Positions 1 through 14,100 are shown, counted from the stretch's first letter. The stretch is 64,000 bases of DNA from Rallus limicola (GCA_022605955.1 JAKCOZ010000040.1:2170001-2234000); one strand, 5' to 3'. Program-made: numbers and translations. Notes: generated by a model not told the origin, from the letters alone.

Positions 1-3000
1 GACTAAACCTCCTGTTCAAACCTGACCCAGGTCTTTCCACAGCCCGAGCAGGAAGAAACGTGAGACATAAGGCTGGCAGCTCTGGTTCCTGATGTGTGCG
101 ACCCTCCCCCTTCGCTTCCGGAGCCGGGGTGGGAGAAGAGCCCTCCTGTCCTCCCCAACACCTGCATGGGCTGTGGCTCTTGGAGCCTCTGGGCACACAG
201 AGTGAGCCAGAGTAGCTCAGCACAGAGGAGGGGAAAACATGTTTAAGAGATTTTTTTTTTTTAATAAAAGTGTGCTGGTTTCAGGTGACCTCAGGGTGTT
301 TTTGGATAGCAGGGAGATGATCTTTCTCCCCCTCTCCCAAGGCAGTCACACAACAGTCCCAGCCTGGATCAGTGCAAGCTGCTGATCTTTATTTCTCTGT
401 CTTCCATGCTGCTGGGCTTGTCCAGGCAAACAGCAAACATCTGCTGGCAAGTGAGGTTGGGAAAGGGCTTTCCACCTCATGGACTTGGGTCCTGGCTTCT
501 GCTCACTTTTGCCCATAGCTGAGTGACACTTCACTTTCTTAGTCATGCTGCTCTTTTTTCCTTCCTCCATTTCCTTCTCTCCATCATTAGACCCACTGAA
601 TTCAAGGAAAGGTAAATGGATTAAATATCAGGGGAACTTCTTTGAGAATTGAAAAAAAAAAAAAAAAAAGAGAGGAATATTAAACCAAGCCTGATTTTGG
701 ACTGAGATTAACACAAAAGGGATGAGTACCTTTTCACATCTCCCAGCTCTCAGAGACCAGGTGACTCTCTGGTGGGAAATGGAGTGCCTACATGAATTCT
801 CCAACTCAGACCATGCTGACAGCTCTTCTCAGGACAAGCACAAGCCCCAAAAGCCAAAGAGAAGTGCCCTGCAGAAGAGTATAAACCACAGCTGTAGCCG
901 CAAAGGGAGCAGGGAGACCAACCACCATTCTCCCTTCCCACATACAATAAGTCTTTTACCTGCATGGGTGAGCAGCCTGCTTACAAGGTATGGCTGGATT
1001 TGGCCCCGCTTACCCTGCTAACCCCAGCCATGCCCCTATGCTCCCAAGGTATTTTTGCACTGGATCTTGCCTGAGGCAGTGCAATGCCATGAATAACTTT
1101 CCTACTAAAAGCAAGAGGGGATGGAGAAGTGGAAGAGGTGGGTGGTTTTGGCAAGAGCAGCACAGAGGGAAAGATAAATAGTCTAGGTTCAATCAGGGAT
1201 GGGGGAGGGAACAGAGGCTGAGTAAAAAGCAATGTGAGGCAAGGGACACTGGAGGAAAGCCAGAAGATCAGGCCAGGTGGCAGTCAAGAAGGTGGTGGCA
1301 TCGAAGCAACTATAGAGCATGGATTTGTGTCTCTACGAAAGGATTGGGAAAGCTTAGATTCACAGAAGAGCCCTTCCAAGAGTCAACAGGTGACTCGGAT
1401 GAACAATTGACTTAATAAGCAAGAGCTGAATCCAAGAAGACCTCCTTTTGGGGACATTTCCCCATAGCATGGTGTTGGTCAGCTTCTTCCTCCTGTCCAT
1501 ACACAGAGTCATGTCACCAGACCCATTGGTGTCACACAGGAGATGCGTGACACAAACAAACACCTGGAGCAGTGTGTGCAGGTGGGGGTCCATGGAGGTG
1601 ATTTGGGCAATGTCACAAGGCTGAGAAGCAGAGCTTTGCACTGACCTCTAACATTTCTCTACATGGGCAGGGGGCGATCAAGATGCAAAGCAGACAAAAT
1701 GTGAGAACACACATGCCTCTACAGATGATATGGCCCCTGGCACTAAAGCAAACACCAGCACACACTGGCCCTAGGATCTAATATCAATTCCCAGCTGCCT
1801 GTAGTGAAAGAGCTGTAGCAAAGCCATGCTAAGGACATACAGCTCACATTTTGCAGCTGTCACTGTAGAGGATGTTTGATTTGCACAACAGTTTAGACAC
1901 AATTGTGGATGAGAGGGAAAAATTCCTTGGTTAGGAGTTGCCAGAGCTACCCAGCGATGCTGACACCCTGGACCTCAAACAGGAATATGATTTGTGCTAT
2001 TTATTAATTGCTTCCATAGAGCTGCATGCTCTCCAAAAGCAATGGGGCATTGACCATCCGTGATGCTACTTAGAGAAGCAGTCTGGTCTAGAAGACACTA
2101 ATCTGTCAAGAAATGGTATTTCCCTAAACACAACATGCAAATTACCTTATGTCTTTGTGTCTGGGACTCCCACTGCTCTCTTGACCAGTGATTGCAGTGA
2201 CTTCAGAGAGCTTCCTGGAGGTCTCCACTGCCTGGGAGAGTGGCAGCAAGGCTGGCTGGTAGCTGTCACAGCGTATCTGCCCCAAACCCAGCACTTCTCC
2301 CAAAAAAACCAGGAGGCCTGCCTGGCCTTGATGGTCCAGCTTTCCTCCATCCAGCAAGGCAGGGGATTTTCAGCATGGTTGCACAAGTGAGCAGGCATCC
2401 CACTTGCCTCATTTGCCAGAAGCTCTTTCCCATGACATTTTAATCCCACTGCGACAGGAACAAGCAGCACGAGATCTCACTGCACACACCCAGCACATGC
2501 ACAACCCCTCCACTCTGTGCACCCTCAGTAGGGCTGAGAAAACAAATACCTCAAATCACAATTTGCCCAGGAACAGATAACCTCTGGAAAACTACCTGTC
2601 TGCTAAGGACTCCTCTGGCCCCTTGTGTACCCAGGCTCTGTGCTTTCTGATGCTGCAGAGGGAAGGTGGCATATCTCACCATGTTCTTCCACCCAGTTCT
2701 CTGCCAACGTTCCTTTATTCTAGGATCATTTCCTCTCAGCAAGATTTGAGGTTTCCATTTAGTCCCTAGCCCTGGACCTAACAGTCCTGATGACTTTTTG
2801 TACCATGAAACAGCTGACAGGAAAAGTAGCCTGTTAGGATATGCTTACAGTGATATAGTGGGACAGAGTCCTCCTGCTTCACCTTCAGCATCTTCACCTG
2901 ATCTGTCAGAGGGCTGATTTCTCCTTGTCTCTGCACTGTGCTGCTGAGCATCCAGAAGAGCATGGTAGCCACTGCTGCTTCATAAGAGAGCAGAGCCAAG

Positions 3001-6000
3001 CTAAGCAAGAACCCTTAACACAGCAAAGTGCCAAAAAAAAAAAAAAAAAAAGCAGTCTTTATCCTTCAAGGAGGTTAAGTAGATACCACTGCCTCAGTGA
3101 GCAGTGGAAGCATTAATTGGGAAGTCCTGGGGATATAAAGCAAGTCAGAAGAAAAGCTGAGACAGGCATCTCCCTAGGAAGCCACATGTTGCTCGTCAAA
3201 GCTGAAGAGTCTGACATGAGAGCCCTGTGGGTCTCCTCAAACTTCCAGGGATGGTGGTTACTCCACTGCAGTAGTGCTGTTGGAGGGAAGGGAGGGCATT
3301 CTTGGGGGCACCAGGCTGACCCAAACCCTGAGCTATGCTGCTACCTGTGACAGACATATTCCTAGCATGAGGCCAGTGCTTAATCTGCTCTCCCTTGTCC
3401 CATACAGTCCCTAAGAAAATGCCACTGACCTTGTGAAGCCTGTCATAGAGACATATTGCTTGCTTTATCTACTCTGGTTAACGATCTATACCTGTGGCAG
3501 ATCTTAGGAGACAACAGGGACTGCCAGAAGAGTAAGTTAGGAGAGAGGACCCATGAGTGCCTTGACTGACTCATTGACTCCAGTGCACCAGCATGCTTTA
3601 CCCAGGAGAACCCAGCTACTTTGAATGAGATTTCTGACACACCTCCAGCTCAGCACATGCCAAGGAGCTGTACGGTTCTGTGGACCTTTAGGGTTGGGCA
3701 GCACCATGATCCTTTCTAACAGGGCAGAACTGAAGCTCAGAAGTTATGAGCAAGAGCAGAGGAGTGAGCTATTGGGGGAGAAAGAGAGATGGGGCAACAG
3801 GAGCCAGCCAGAAAATAAACCACAGTGTGAAGTGGCTCTGCTGTGGTCTGTGATTGGCAGCTCCAGGCCATGCTGGACATGGGCAGTTCCACATAGTGGC
3901 TATGGACTGTGCTGGCCCCTGGACACAACAGTTAACCACACTTCGTTAACTACAGGGCTTTGTTTGGTGTCTGCTTCAGACACAGCCTGTGGCTGTGGCC
4001 CTTCCTCTGGCCTTGTGTGGTCACTGCTAAGCACCACAGTGTGATGAGGTGCCACCATGCTACGGTGGCTTGGTGCCAGAACAAGATCTGGGGGAGTTGT
4101 TTGGGATCACCTGGTAAACCCACTCTCAGCCACTGCTCAGGACTGCTGGAGCCAGCAGCTCCCATGTGCCCAAGATGAAGGGCAAGAAGGGAGTCATCAC
4201 TGAAGCAGGCAGCCAGCTCCATCATCCCTCCCTGAAAAAACTGTGATCTGCTGTTCCCCCTCATGCCCACAGGCTTCCCTCAGACAATGACCCCTGTCTC
4301 CCCAGGGAGCCTGAGGGGCACAGGGTACCTTGGAGTCATGCCTTTGAAGCTGGGCAAGTTCTGCACCAGTCACATCAGCCCAGTTCCACCAACTGTCACA
4401 TCCAAAGAGCTGACACAGAGGCACCACCAGCAGAACAGAGAAACCAGGTACAGGAGGATCACATCTGTTTTGCTGCTGCAGGAAATACACTACTGATGTG
4501 TTCCTGATGAGATTTGCCTCACTAGTGTCACATCTCCTTAACACAAACATATCTGAGCTCAGGCCACCTGAGCAACCCTTACTGTTGGGTGCAAAGAGAC
4601 ATTTCCAGTTCTCTTCTGGAAATGGTGCAGGTAAAGGAGAACTAGAGGAATAATGTGAATGTGCCAGTGGAGGAACAGAGTTAATCAAAGCTATTTTCTG
4701 GAGACGATGCTTGAAAGGCAGAAGTCTACATTCTTAGAAAACAATTGGTCTTTATTTACTGACAAGAACACCAGCAGTGCAAACACAAGTGCAATGCTGG
4801 ACAAGAGAACCAGCTACACAAATATGCATGTTATAATCAAAGGGTTTATATAAAAATTAAGACAAGGTACAAGCAGGACTGTAAAGCAACTTAAAACCCA
4901 TAGCACCATTTCCTTTCTAGAGGATACATAAGAAATATAAATAACACCCATACTTCTTGTCACAAAAGTTGTACATCTTGAGGTAGACAAATGTTGTATT
5001 TCCCTTAAAGCACAGCCTTTTTTTGTTTTTCAAGTGACATATAATATTGTTGAAACTGGCCTTCCAGTCTCACAAGATGTGTCTGAGGGTATATTGCATG
5101 AGTGGGACTTGTTACTCTGCTCATGAGTCTTTCTTGGCTTACATGGCCCTATTTATTGATCTAACAGAGCATTGCACTGCCCTTCCATCACAGCAACAGA
5201 GCTGCATGGATCCCATGTTATAAGCCTCAAGGAGTTACTGGAATCAAATCATTTTATGGGGCAGCCTCAAGATATGTGATTTCTACCCAAGCAGGTTCAG
5301 CTCTTCATTTGGGCATGGTGGGGACCATCCACTTCAGTAAAACTCCTCTGATGGATTGTTACTTCCCCCCCTGCACTAAGCATGATCCACCACCACCAAA
5401 ACCAGCACACCAGGAGAGGCAATAAAAACTGGACTAGGAACCTAGACACAAGGACCAGGAGTAACCTGTGCCTGCAGCCTAGACCTTATGTGGGTAAGGA
5501 GGATACAGCCAGCTAGGAGCATTACAACTACCACTGTTCTAAGGTTAATTGGAAGGTACAGAAGAAAGGATTCATTCTGAGCCAAAAAACCAACAGGAAA
5601 GCATGTGAACATCAGATTTTCACCATGGAGTGTCACGTTGAGGTACATTTGCACTTTGGAGAGGGTAGTTTTATAGCCAGGGCATAAGCATTCACTTTTG
5701 CTGCTGAAAAGATTTCCATGCAAAGATTTCCCATGTGTCCCCCTTATTCAGTAACTTCTTTGCACAGATACCCAAAGAGGTGGCCCGTCCACTGGATTTG
5801 TAGCACATTGTAAAGGTTGCAGCAAAATTAAAAAGGTCACACAGGGATCAAATGGAGGCCCAGGTCTTCACGTATCATGTCTCCAGGAGGTGGCAGAAGA
5901 GCTTTGCTCAAGATGATGTTTGATCTTGATTCTTCAAGAGAATACAATTCAAGCCTAAAAATGCCAAACAGACCCAAGTTTTGCTTCCTGCTCACACAAA

Positions 6001-8443
6001 GACTCCCGCTGCTGTTAGTTGATGTAAATCACATTTCTGAATATCAACCTAATTTATCTCAAATTTGGGTGATAAAACAGCCCTGGAAAACTGAAGGGGA
6101 TGGAGGAAAGGGAAAATGAAACTATTTGCCTCAAGCAAACTTTTTCACTCCCTTGCCCATAGCACCATTTCTAAAAGGCAAAGTATTGAAGGATACCAAC
6201 AGGAGTGATAGCAGCATTGCCTTGAACTCAAAATACACTCAAGTCTTTTCCCCAGACCTCATAAGGGGCATTTTAAATTCTTTATTTACCATCATCTTTC
6301 CTTGTTGAGGCTGTCTGTTCTGATTGGCAGGGGTTGAGTAGAAAGCTTTTCAACTGCAACAGGGAGGGGCTGAAATGGGCTTTGAGGTAAGCTTGCAGAG
6401 AGCAAAGCCAGAGGACATCAGACTTCCTTGTCCAGACTTGGCTTAACAGTTAAGAACCAAAATTTACTTCAGCCAGGTGCCAAACCTCCATATTCCACTG
6501 AGCCCAAAGTCACCCCAAAGTTACCAGAGAATGAACCAGCTCTTCCTCAGATCTTCTCCATTTCTGAATCAGCATTGAGTAATGCGTGACAAAGAGCTGC
6601 AGGCATCAAGTCCCCCTTGATACATTAGAAAAACAGTACTTAATTTTCTCCTGAAGTATCTTTTTCTCCAGTTCTTATTCAACTATTTCCCACCTGGTGC
6701 CAGGACTTCCAGGCACAGCCTCACCTTTCAATTTATTTTGTTAACACTATTCTTGGAGTTCAATAAAGTTCTTGTGAGACGCCCATGGGACTGTGCTAAC
6801 CCAACATTCAAGACAAAGGGCAGCTCCACCTCATAGCTGCTGGCAGCAAGACTGGACAAAAACATGGTATGGCTTGGATGCTGCCAGTTTCAACAGATCA
6901 CAGCTCAAGCAGCCACACAGATCACTGCTAAAATCCTCCAGTGCTGGAGGTAATCCCTGCACGTTTCACAGACACCAGCGTTTTCAGTGGCGAGGGACAC
7001 AACCTCAAAAGCATCAATGTCCATTCAACGTGGGCTACACACAAAAATCAAGATATTTTTCATGTGCTGCAAAGCAGTGTCTGATTCTCTCTTCTTTGCC
7101 TGAAAGACTGCCAAAGGACCAATTCAGTCCAAAATACCCACACCAAAGAGGCTTGATCTCGTTTCCTAAATAGAGGTGTGTAGTCCCCTTGCCACAAACC
7201 TGTCCTTCAGTTCCCACTGACATCAGTGGTTCAGCTGCAAAGGACACAAATAACAAAGGTTGCAACTTCTACTCTGTTCCTCTCCTTCTAAAGAGTCATC
7301 TCACTGTCCTTCTGGTGTTGTTGAGTCTGTTGTGCAAAACACCTAACGTGCCTCTGAAATGTATTCACCTACTGCTTGAAACAATCCAACATCTGGAGCC
7401 AGATGAAGGATGTTATTAAAACAACACTTTCTGCTGTGTGGAAGGCAGGTTTGCCTTAGGATGGGAGAACAAGCCTAGAGATCTGAAATGTGCTGATAGG
7501 AAAATGAAAGGTGTTAGTAACATATGTTTCCTTCTACACACACTGCAGAGCAGGACCAGGTCATTGGAGAATTGGGATTTTTCCTTCTGTGTAAGATGGG
7601 TGGTAGATGCTCTCCAAGAGGCCCAAGTTGGGTTTGGAGGGCAGGAGTACACCAGAGCATCAGAGATCTGTTCCTGCTGTGCAGCCTGACAGTCTCTAAT
7701 GCAAGAGTCAAACATAGTGCTGCTCAGCAGGGTCACCTGGACCGAACACCCAAAGTGACACACATAGCCTGCTCTTTCAAGAACAAGAGAGCATATTCAT
7801 AACCCCCACTGGGATGCAGGCACCAGCAGGTGACACCGACCCAGGTAACATGACTAGGAAGTTAGAGAAGTGCTTTTTCCTCTTCAAAAAACTTCATGGC
7901 AAAGCTGGAGACAGAATTTCTTAAGCTACTGAAAACCATTTTTATCCTGAGCTCTTGCCTAAAATGACCTTGGGCAAACCCTTTTGCACAGTGTGTGAGT
8001 CCAACCTGCAGTTTCTGTGTTTCTGTTTGCTGCAACCCCCTTAGGTCACTCCATCAACATTAGCCCAAAGGAGAAATAAAAAGAAACCATCAAGAACACT
8101 TCCCACCACTGAGGAGAAGCCTAGCTGCCCTCAAATTATGACATCTTAGGTGTGGAGAATGGGTTGTGCACACACAGAAATTACTGGCTAGTGGACAACT
8201 AAGTGCAGCTTTGATAAAAGCAAGAGGACACAGTGGGGCATCTCCCACCTGACTCCCAAAGCTACACTTCACCTCACCTCCCACTGAACCCCAGTCCCTG
8301 TTTAAATGAGAATGATCCATGCAATGATGTAGGACCCCCAGATAGACCCTCCTGTGATGTGGTACTCCTTCCACTCCAATGCTGGACAAGGCAGGAGGTC
8401 AGTGGGTGAGGTGGCTCTGCCAGTGTAGAGCAGAGCTAGTTCC
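1..8443. other. Repeat-poor flank downstream of WNT9B; no gene seen
   Basis: I read both strands and found no exon with splice-site support and no recognisable protein family. In mammals the next gene on this side of WNT9B is GOSR2, and none of its exons is recognisable here. I saw no clear CR1 copy, in contrast to the rest of the window. Only short poly(A) or poly(T) runs occur (about 250-262, 651-669 and 3034-3050). The longest open frames (for example 4197-4688 minus, 163 codons) show no family resemblance and no splice support. Confidence 0.55.
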
Positions 8444-8505
8444 TTTATTGCTTCACCTATGTTGCTGGCTCCTAACAATTTTTAACTCATGGGATGATTT
8501 TTATT
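8444..8505 (-). terminator. Candidate poly(A) signals for WNT9B
   Basis: Two TTTATT motifs on the plus strand (8444-8449 and 8500-8505) read AATAAA on the WNT9B strand. They are the nearest canonical hexamers I see downstream of the stop. The hexamer is common in AT-rich DNA, so this is only a candidate. Confidence 0.3.
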
Positions 8506-10596
8506 TGAATGCTCAACGTTGAGACTCGTGGGAAGATTTCAGCTCCAAAAGGATTAAAAGCAACATGTAAATGATGGACTGCTCAATATTAAATTTGTGG
8601 GTATTTAGGAGGTTAAAAAAAAAGGCCAATTAACCCAATTACCCAATTTGCAGTATTATGTCTGTCATAAGCTTTTTAATTCCATTCAAGTCAACTTGAG
8701 CCAGAAAAAGGATAAAAAGGAATAAGCCCATGGAAGGACATGTAGCTAGCCAAAGGGAAGGTGTCAGTGGCCTCTAAGCAGACAATGGCTTGTTCTGCTC
8801 TGAGGCAGTTGTCTTCCATCCTTTTATCAAGCAGAAACCAAAAATAGTTACAAAAAGCAAAAGGCAACAAGGTCAAGATAAGGGGAGTGTGAGTGTACAC
8901 TCAGCACTGTAAAGTCATTATTCAAAGTGTGTGTAAATGAACAAATGAGCTGCCTGGCATCAGCTCATCCACACTCAAGAGCTGGAGAAGACAGGTGAGA
9001 TTTTACTCAGTCCCACTGAAGCCTTGTCTGATTCAGCCTATGGATCAGTCCAGCTAAACAACCTAAACCAGCATCTACATCCACTATGTTGCCAATGAAT
9101 TTTGATCTGAGATAAGGACCTAAGTATTCTTTTAAGCACCAGCCCATCTCCACACCGATATCCTGCTTCCTGGCTTACAGCCATTACCCAAACTGAGCAA
9201 ATAGAGCAGCCTTGACATCTTGAGGGCTCTCCAGAGCTGCCCATAGTATAAACACTCTAACTGCTGCTGCAGGATTAACCTAAAGAGCCCTGGAGCAAGC
9301 AAATGCACTGCCAAGCACTGTAATACTGCTCAACACCCTGATGGGTTGTGCTACACCCCTCAATGTGTGCCTGGCGTCCAGGACAGGGACTGCCTCACTG
9401 CCATTCACTAGGCTGCTCCCTAAGACTCAGAAACAAAGCTGGCAGTGTCCGTTGTGTTCAGCTGGAAGTAACCTGGTAAATGTGCCTCAGTATCAGGGGA
9501 TCACAGCTCTGTAACAGACTGTGCTCTTTCCCCCATGTCAGCTTCTCGTGCCAGCTGCCAGCGTTGCCTAGATATACCTAACTCCTCAGTGCAGAGATTG
9601 TCACTCATGAATTGCATATTTGTTAAGATGCCCCTTAAGTTCCTGATTCCCTTCAAGAGATTTTCCCCATCATTAGCACAGGGCAGAACCGTGGGATGTG
9701 AAGCACTTCGGGCACCAGGGCAAAACCAGCCCTACACAGCAGACAAAAAGGTGGCTCAAAGTCTGATTGTGAATTAAAAAAAAAAAAAAAGAAAAGAAAA
9801 GAGATGAATAATTGTCATGATCCCCCTGGATCCACCACCATAAAAACCACCCTGCAAGGCAGCATGCAGCAGAGGAGTGACTTCACAGCCTCAGCTGAGT
9901 TCCTGTGACACACACACTGTAACAGAGGTAATTCCAGGTGTCCTCTGTACAGCAAGGTTAAAACGTGGTGAAGATGTGCTCGGAGTCCAAACCCTCCACC
10001 TGGGAGGTGATGGACATGAGGTCCACTTGTTTGTAAACTGGTATTTCTGAGGCACAGTTCTTGCATCAAGATGAGACTAGTCTACGGTGTGTCTTCATGT
10101 TCAACGCAGAAAGGATTGAGCCAGCTCCCGGAGAACAGCACTGAAACCCCCCTGCTGCCAGAGTCACTTTGCCTTGGGGCAGGACCATGGCTGTCCCCAT
10201 TCCATCAGGATCCTGTCTCTGGTTGGTTGCCACCCCAGTCTCTTAGTTCTGTTCTCTCCAGGAACCAGCATACAAGCCCTCAGTATTTCAGTGTCGCCAT
10301 CCCACCATGCATTTACATAAGTGCAAGTGAGGGATGGAGCAGGGGGATATTCCTGCAGACAAGAATACAAGTTTTAGCTCAAGAGAGATATTTTTGACTG
10401 CTTCAGTGTTTCTGCTGCCCCTATATTACCCCCCACTCTCTGTCCCTCCTTCCTGACCTGGTACCTGGCAAAACCTCTGGTTTTCTCCCCTCACACAGGG
10501 ACTCCTCTCAGATCAGAGGATCTCAACAATGAGATAATAGGAGCACTGGGCATTTTTGGTCCTTACTTTTGCCCTCACCCCACAGCAGAGAATCAC

Positions 10597-10621
10597 CTCT
10601 CTCTCTCTCTCTCTCTCTCTC
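10597..10621. repeat. (CT)n / (GA)n microsatellite after WNT9B stop
   Basis: A pure CT dinucleotide run of 25 bases, read as (GA)n in the WNT9B transcript, begins about 50 bases past the stop codon. It should be length-polymorphic and would be a purine-rich tract early in the 3' UTR. Confidence 0.9.
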
Positions 10622-10672
10622 CCTGTTGCCTTCTCATACTCTAGGACTTGTCTTGACATTCTACCACTGACT

Positions 10673-11149
10673 TTACTGCTTGCAGCTGTAGACCACTTCT
10701 TCCTGCATGCACTGCTGGCACTCAACATAGCAGCACCACTGCACCTGACAGTGGCAAGAGAAGGTAACCAGCCGGCTCTGGGTGTTATAGCCTCGTCCAC
10801 AGCACATGCTGTCACAGTTGCCTTCCCGAGAGCAGGTCCTCCCAGCAGTTCCCAGGGAGTATTTGCTGGGACGACAGAAACTGGGGGAGTCTTCCACATA
10901 CACCAGGTCAGTAGAGCGGGGTGAAGCGGGGTGCTTGGGGGAATGGCTGTGTCTCTGTGAGCCAGCCAGCTCTGAGTGTCCCACAGCATCGTTGGTGGTG
11001 CTGAAGACCTTGACGGCGTCATCGTAGCGCAGCTTCAGCAGTCGGCCAATCTCATGGAAAGGGGAAAGCTGCTTCCAGCATGTCCGGACAGCACATGAGC
11101 CTGAGACACCATGGCACTTGCATGTAGTTTTGAGACCGTTTTTCACAGC
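10673..11149 (-). CDS. WNT9B: WNT9B coding exon 4 (terminal)
   Basis: Encodes residues 207-364 and the TAA stop at 10675-10673. The acceptor is cctcatcag before GCTGTGAAA. It holds the acyl-serine loop [10 protein letters not shown] (Ser222, equivalent to WNT3A Ser209), the TCWKQLSPF segment, a low-conservation linker (about residues 255-285), DSPSFC and the cysteine-rich C-terminal domain with [13 protein letters not shown] and [16 protein letters not shown]. Sixteen of the protein's 24 cysteines lie here. The protein ends YSCKQ, as Wnts usually end within a few residues of the last cysteine. Confidence 0.96.
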   Translation of the reverse strand, partial: AVKNGLKTTCKCHGVSGSCAVRTCWKQLSPFHEIGRLLKLRYDDAVKVFSTTNDAVGHSELAGSQRHSHSPKHPASPRSTDLVYVEDSPSFCRPSKYSLGTAGRTCSREGNCDSMCCGRGYNTQSRLVTFSCHCQVQWCCYVECQQCMQEEVVYSCKQ

Positions 11150-14100
11150 CTGATGAGGAAGAGAAGTGGTAGTCATTATCTGCCAGGACCGTGGGCCTAG
11201 TTCTGGGTAGAGGTAACACCTCAGATTGCAAATGGTCTGGAAGCACTGCAGTTTTATTGGTATTATCCTTATCTTACAGAAAAGAAACTAAACCAAACAA
11301 ACCAGAGGAATGGCTAGAGAGTTGACTGGTGAGTAAGTAAAAGGCCTGAATGAGGACAAATGGCCAAATACTGAATATTTTTTAATGAAGTCTATTTGGA
11401 ATAGCAGTAGTCGTCAGCCATGAAACTGGAGTCAACCATTTTAGCCTGGAGAAGAGAACACTGAGAGGGGATCTCATCAACACTTACTGATATCTAAAGA
11501 GTGGGTGTCCAGAGGACAGGGCCAGACTTGTCAGTGGTGCCCAGTGACAGAACAAGGTGCAATGGGCACAAACCAGAACACAGGAAGGTCCATCCCAACA
11601 TGAGGAAAAACCTCCTCACACTGCAGGTGCCTGAACACTGGGACAGGCTGCCCAGAGCAGTTGGGGAGTCTCCTTCTCTGGAGAGATACCAAACTTGCCC
11701 GGACACAACCTTGTGCAACCTGCTCTAGATGATCCTGCTTTAGCAGGGGGGTTGAACTAGATGATCTCCAGAGGTTGCTGCCAACCTCCCCTATTCTGTG
11801 ATTCTGTGAAACTTACTGTATCCAGCATGGTGGATTCCCTTTAGTATATTTAAATCAAGACGGTGCTCTAATCAAATAAGCAACTGGACTCAGTAAATAG
11901 AAAACAGTGACAAGTCACTAGCATGTAACACCTGGCTGAAATGCTTGATTTAGTGGTCTCCCTGACACAAACTTGTGACACAACTAGGTCCATACTAAAT
12001 CACCAGCAGACTCATAACTGATCTCAAACGTGTCAACCCTTAATCTACTTCACATATCACACCAGGTCTGAAGCTCTAGCTGTTCTCAAAACCCCATGTG
12101 GCCATGGCATAACCCATGGAATCGTTCAGCCAGGGAGTTCTACAGCTGTGACAGTGCTGCATATTGCTGTCACTCAGCCTCTGATACCACTGTCAGAGTG
12201 ATACCTTTGCCACTTCAAACCTGCAGCTCCTTACACCCAAGTTCAGGAAGTCTTCCAGGGAGCTCTCAGTACCATAAGGCCCACAACATACAGAAAAACA
12301 GGCTAGTTTGTGAGTAGAGGCAGTGAATACACCTCTCACAAACAGCCTTGGCTGAGGATGGGTTAGGAGAGCGCAGTGAGTCCTAATTTCTTTCTAGACC
12401 TGCTCCTGCAGCTCCTCACCTTGATGCCAACATTGGTGTTGTGGATGTCCACCTTGGCCCGCAGGTCTTTGCCAATCCTCCTCTGACCCAAGAACTTTTT
12501 CAGGAACTTGGTGCTGTACTTGAGGTTGTCTCCACAAACACCCCACTGCCAGGCCTTGCGGTTCTCCAGGTCTGGAGAGTCGTCACAGGTGCAGCGCTCC
12601 ATGCGCCCGGCACTGCATGCCCTGGCCAAGGAGTGGGTCAGAGCTGCAGAGGACACTGCATAGAGGAAGGCAGTTTCTTTAAAACCTGCACAGGAGAAGG
12701 ATTAAGAAAGGGTAGGAACAGGAGAGGTAAAATAAGGTGTTCATCTACCTCTCTGGCTGTCACAACTGTCCATAAGCTAAATCAAAGCAGAAAACTTAGA
12801 AAGACAAAGAGACAAAACTCTTCCATTACCTGCACATGGTTCCCAACAGAGAATCTCAATATCAGGTTTGAAACAGCCCAGTCTCACCTGGTGGCAGTAA
12901 CTGATTGCATATGGAGACAGAAGACCACAAATGTATCAAGGGATGGGTGGCAACAGCCAAACAGTCCTGGGAAAATATTCAACTACAAAAAGTGACAGTC
13001 TCAAAACTCTGTCCTCATCCACACCTCAGAGGTGTGAGTAGAAGCTGTCACTGAAATCATGTGTCTTAAAACCAGGAAATATTTAGTAGAGACTGAAAAA
13101 CAAATTGAAAAATCTGACCCATTATTTTAAAACTATTTTAATTGCAACTGTGTTGCCACAAGAATATTATTCCATATGGAATGATTGCCTTCATTTCAAT
13201 AGGAAAGGTTCCATGTTGAAGAACATCTTGGGCAGGAAGGACAGACTCTCCAGCAGGAGTGGATTTTCTGACTTCTTTGTAAAGTACCCACTCCCAGTGT
13301 CTGTGGTCATGTTTGCTGATGCCATTCTCCTTTCTAAAGCAGGCTTCCCACTTAGGCTATATTTGCCCTGAGGTATGAGACCATGACACACCATGACATT
13401 TTAACCAGGAAAGAAAGTACAGTGCTTGAATAGAAATTCTGCCTGAAGACATGAGATTAGTAAGGAATCAGTTATGGCAACCATGAACTCCCCTCAGAAG
13501 TTCCAGAAAATGCTGATTGACACAAATCTGACCTAAACCCCAAAATGGTTTGTTTTGATTACTTACCTCCTCTCCTACCTAATGCAGGGGGAAAATCTTA
13601 GTCTTTTGTCTAAAGTTTATTTGCAGAAAACAAACCAAAACAATTAATGGGAAATTGCTTAACAAGTCCACAATTTAAGAAGTAGGACAAGGAAGAGAAA
13701 GACAGGTGGCTGATTAATAGCTCAGGCTGCAGGAATGGATAAGATTGGCCAAAATAGAAAATAAATTGGCTTAGAAAAAAATAGATTGTTGATATATTGA
13801 TGGAAGGCAACACATGAGAGCCAACAAACATTGGAAAATTCCAAATTCTTTTCCTCATCAGAAGGAAACAAATCTGTTTCCACAAAAAAATGGAAGAGAG
13901 AACTACAGAGACCTGATCTAGTTAACAGTTATCCCTGCTTCGAGCAGAGGTTGGAAGGGACCTTTAGAATTCATCCAGTCCAACCTCAAATCTTTCCATC
14001 ATTCTGTCCCCTCAAAGAATTCCCATCCAGCTGTAATAATAGATCAGACCACTGACTGCTGAGATCCGGGTGAGGTCACCATAAATCTGACCAGAGAAGA

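Larger units (their letters stand above)
8444..10672 (-). other. WNT9B: Probable WNT9B 3' UTR (end uncertain)
   Basis: This stretch follows the WNT9B stop codon in the direction of transcription and has no coding signal on either strand. On the minus strand the first canonical AATAAA hexamers I find below the stop are at 8505-8500 and 8449-8444, so a 3' UTR of roughly 2.2 kb is plausible. An earlier non-canonical poly(A) site is equally possible. A (GA)n tract lies about 50 bases after the stop, and an A-rich run on the plus strand is at about 9774-9804. The 3' end needs RNA data. Confidence 0.4.

Noticed and set aside
4197..4688. 163-codon minus-strand open frame
   Set aside because: No recognisable domain, no splice or promoter support and no composition bias. 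Open frames of this length occur by chance in 64 kb.
1..8443. Search for GOSR2, the next gene in mammals
   Set aside because: No segment matches its SNARE or N-terminal helices on either strand; it is presumably beyond the left edge.
10513..11022. 169-codon minus-strand open frame overlapping WNT9B exon 4
   Set aside because: Out-of-frame shadow of exon 4. The true frame has all the Wnt cysteines.
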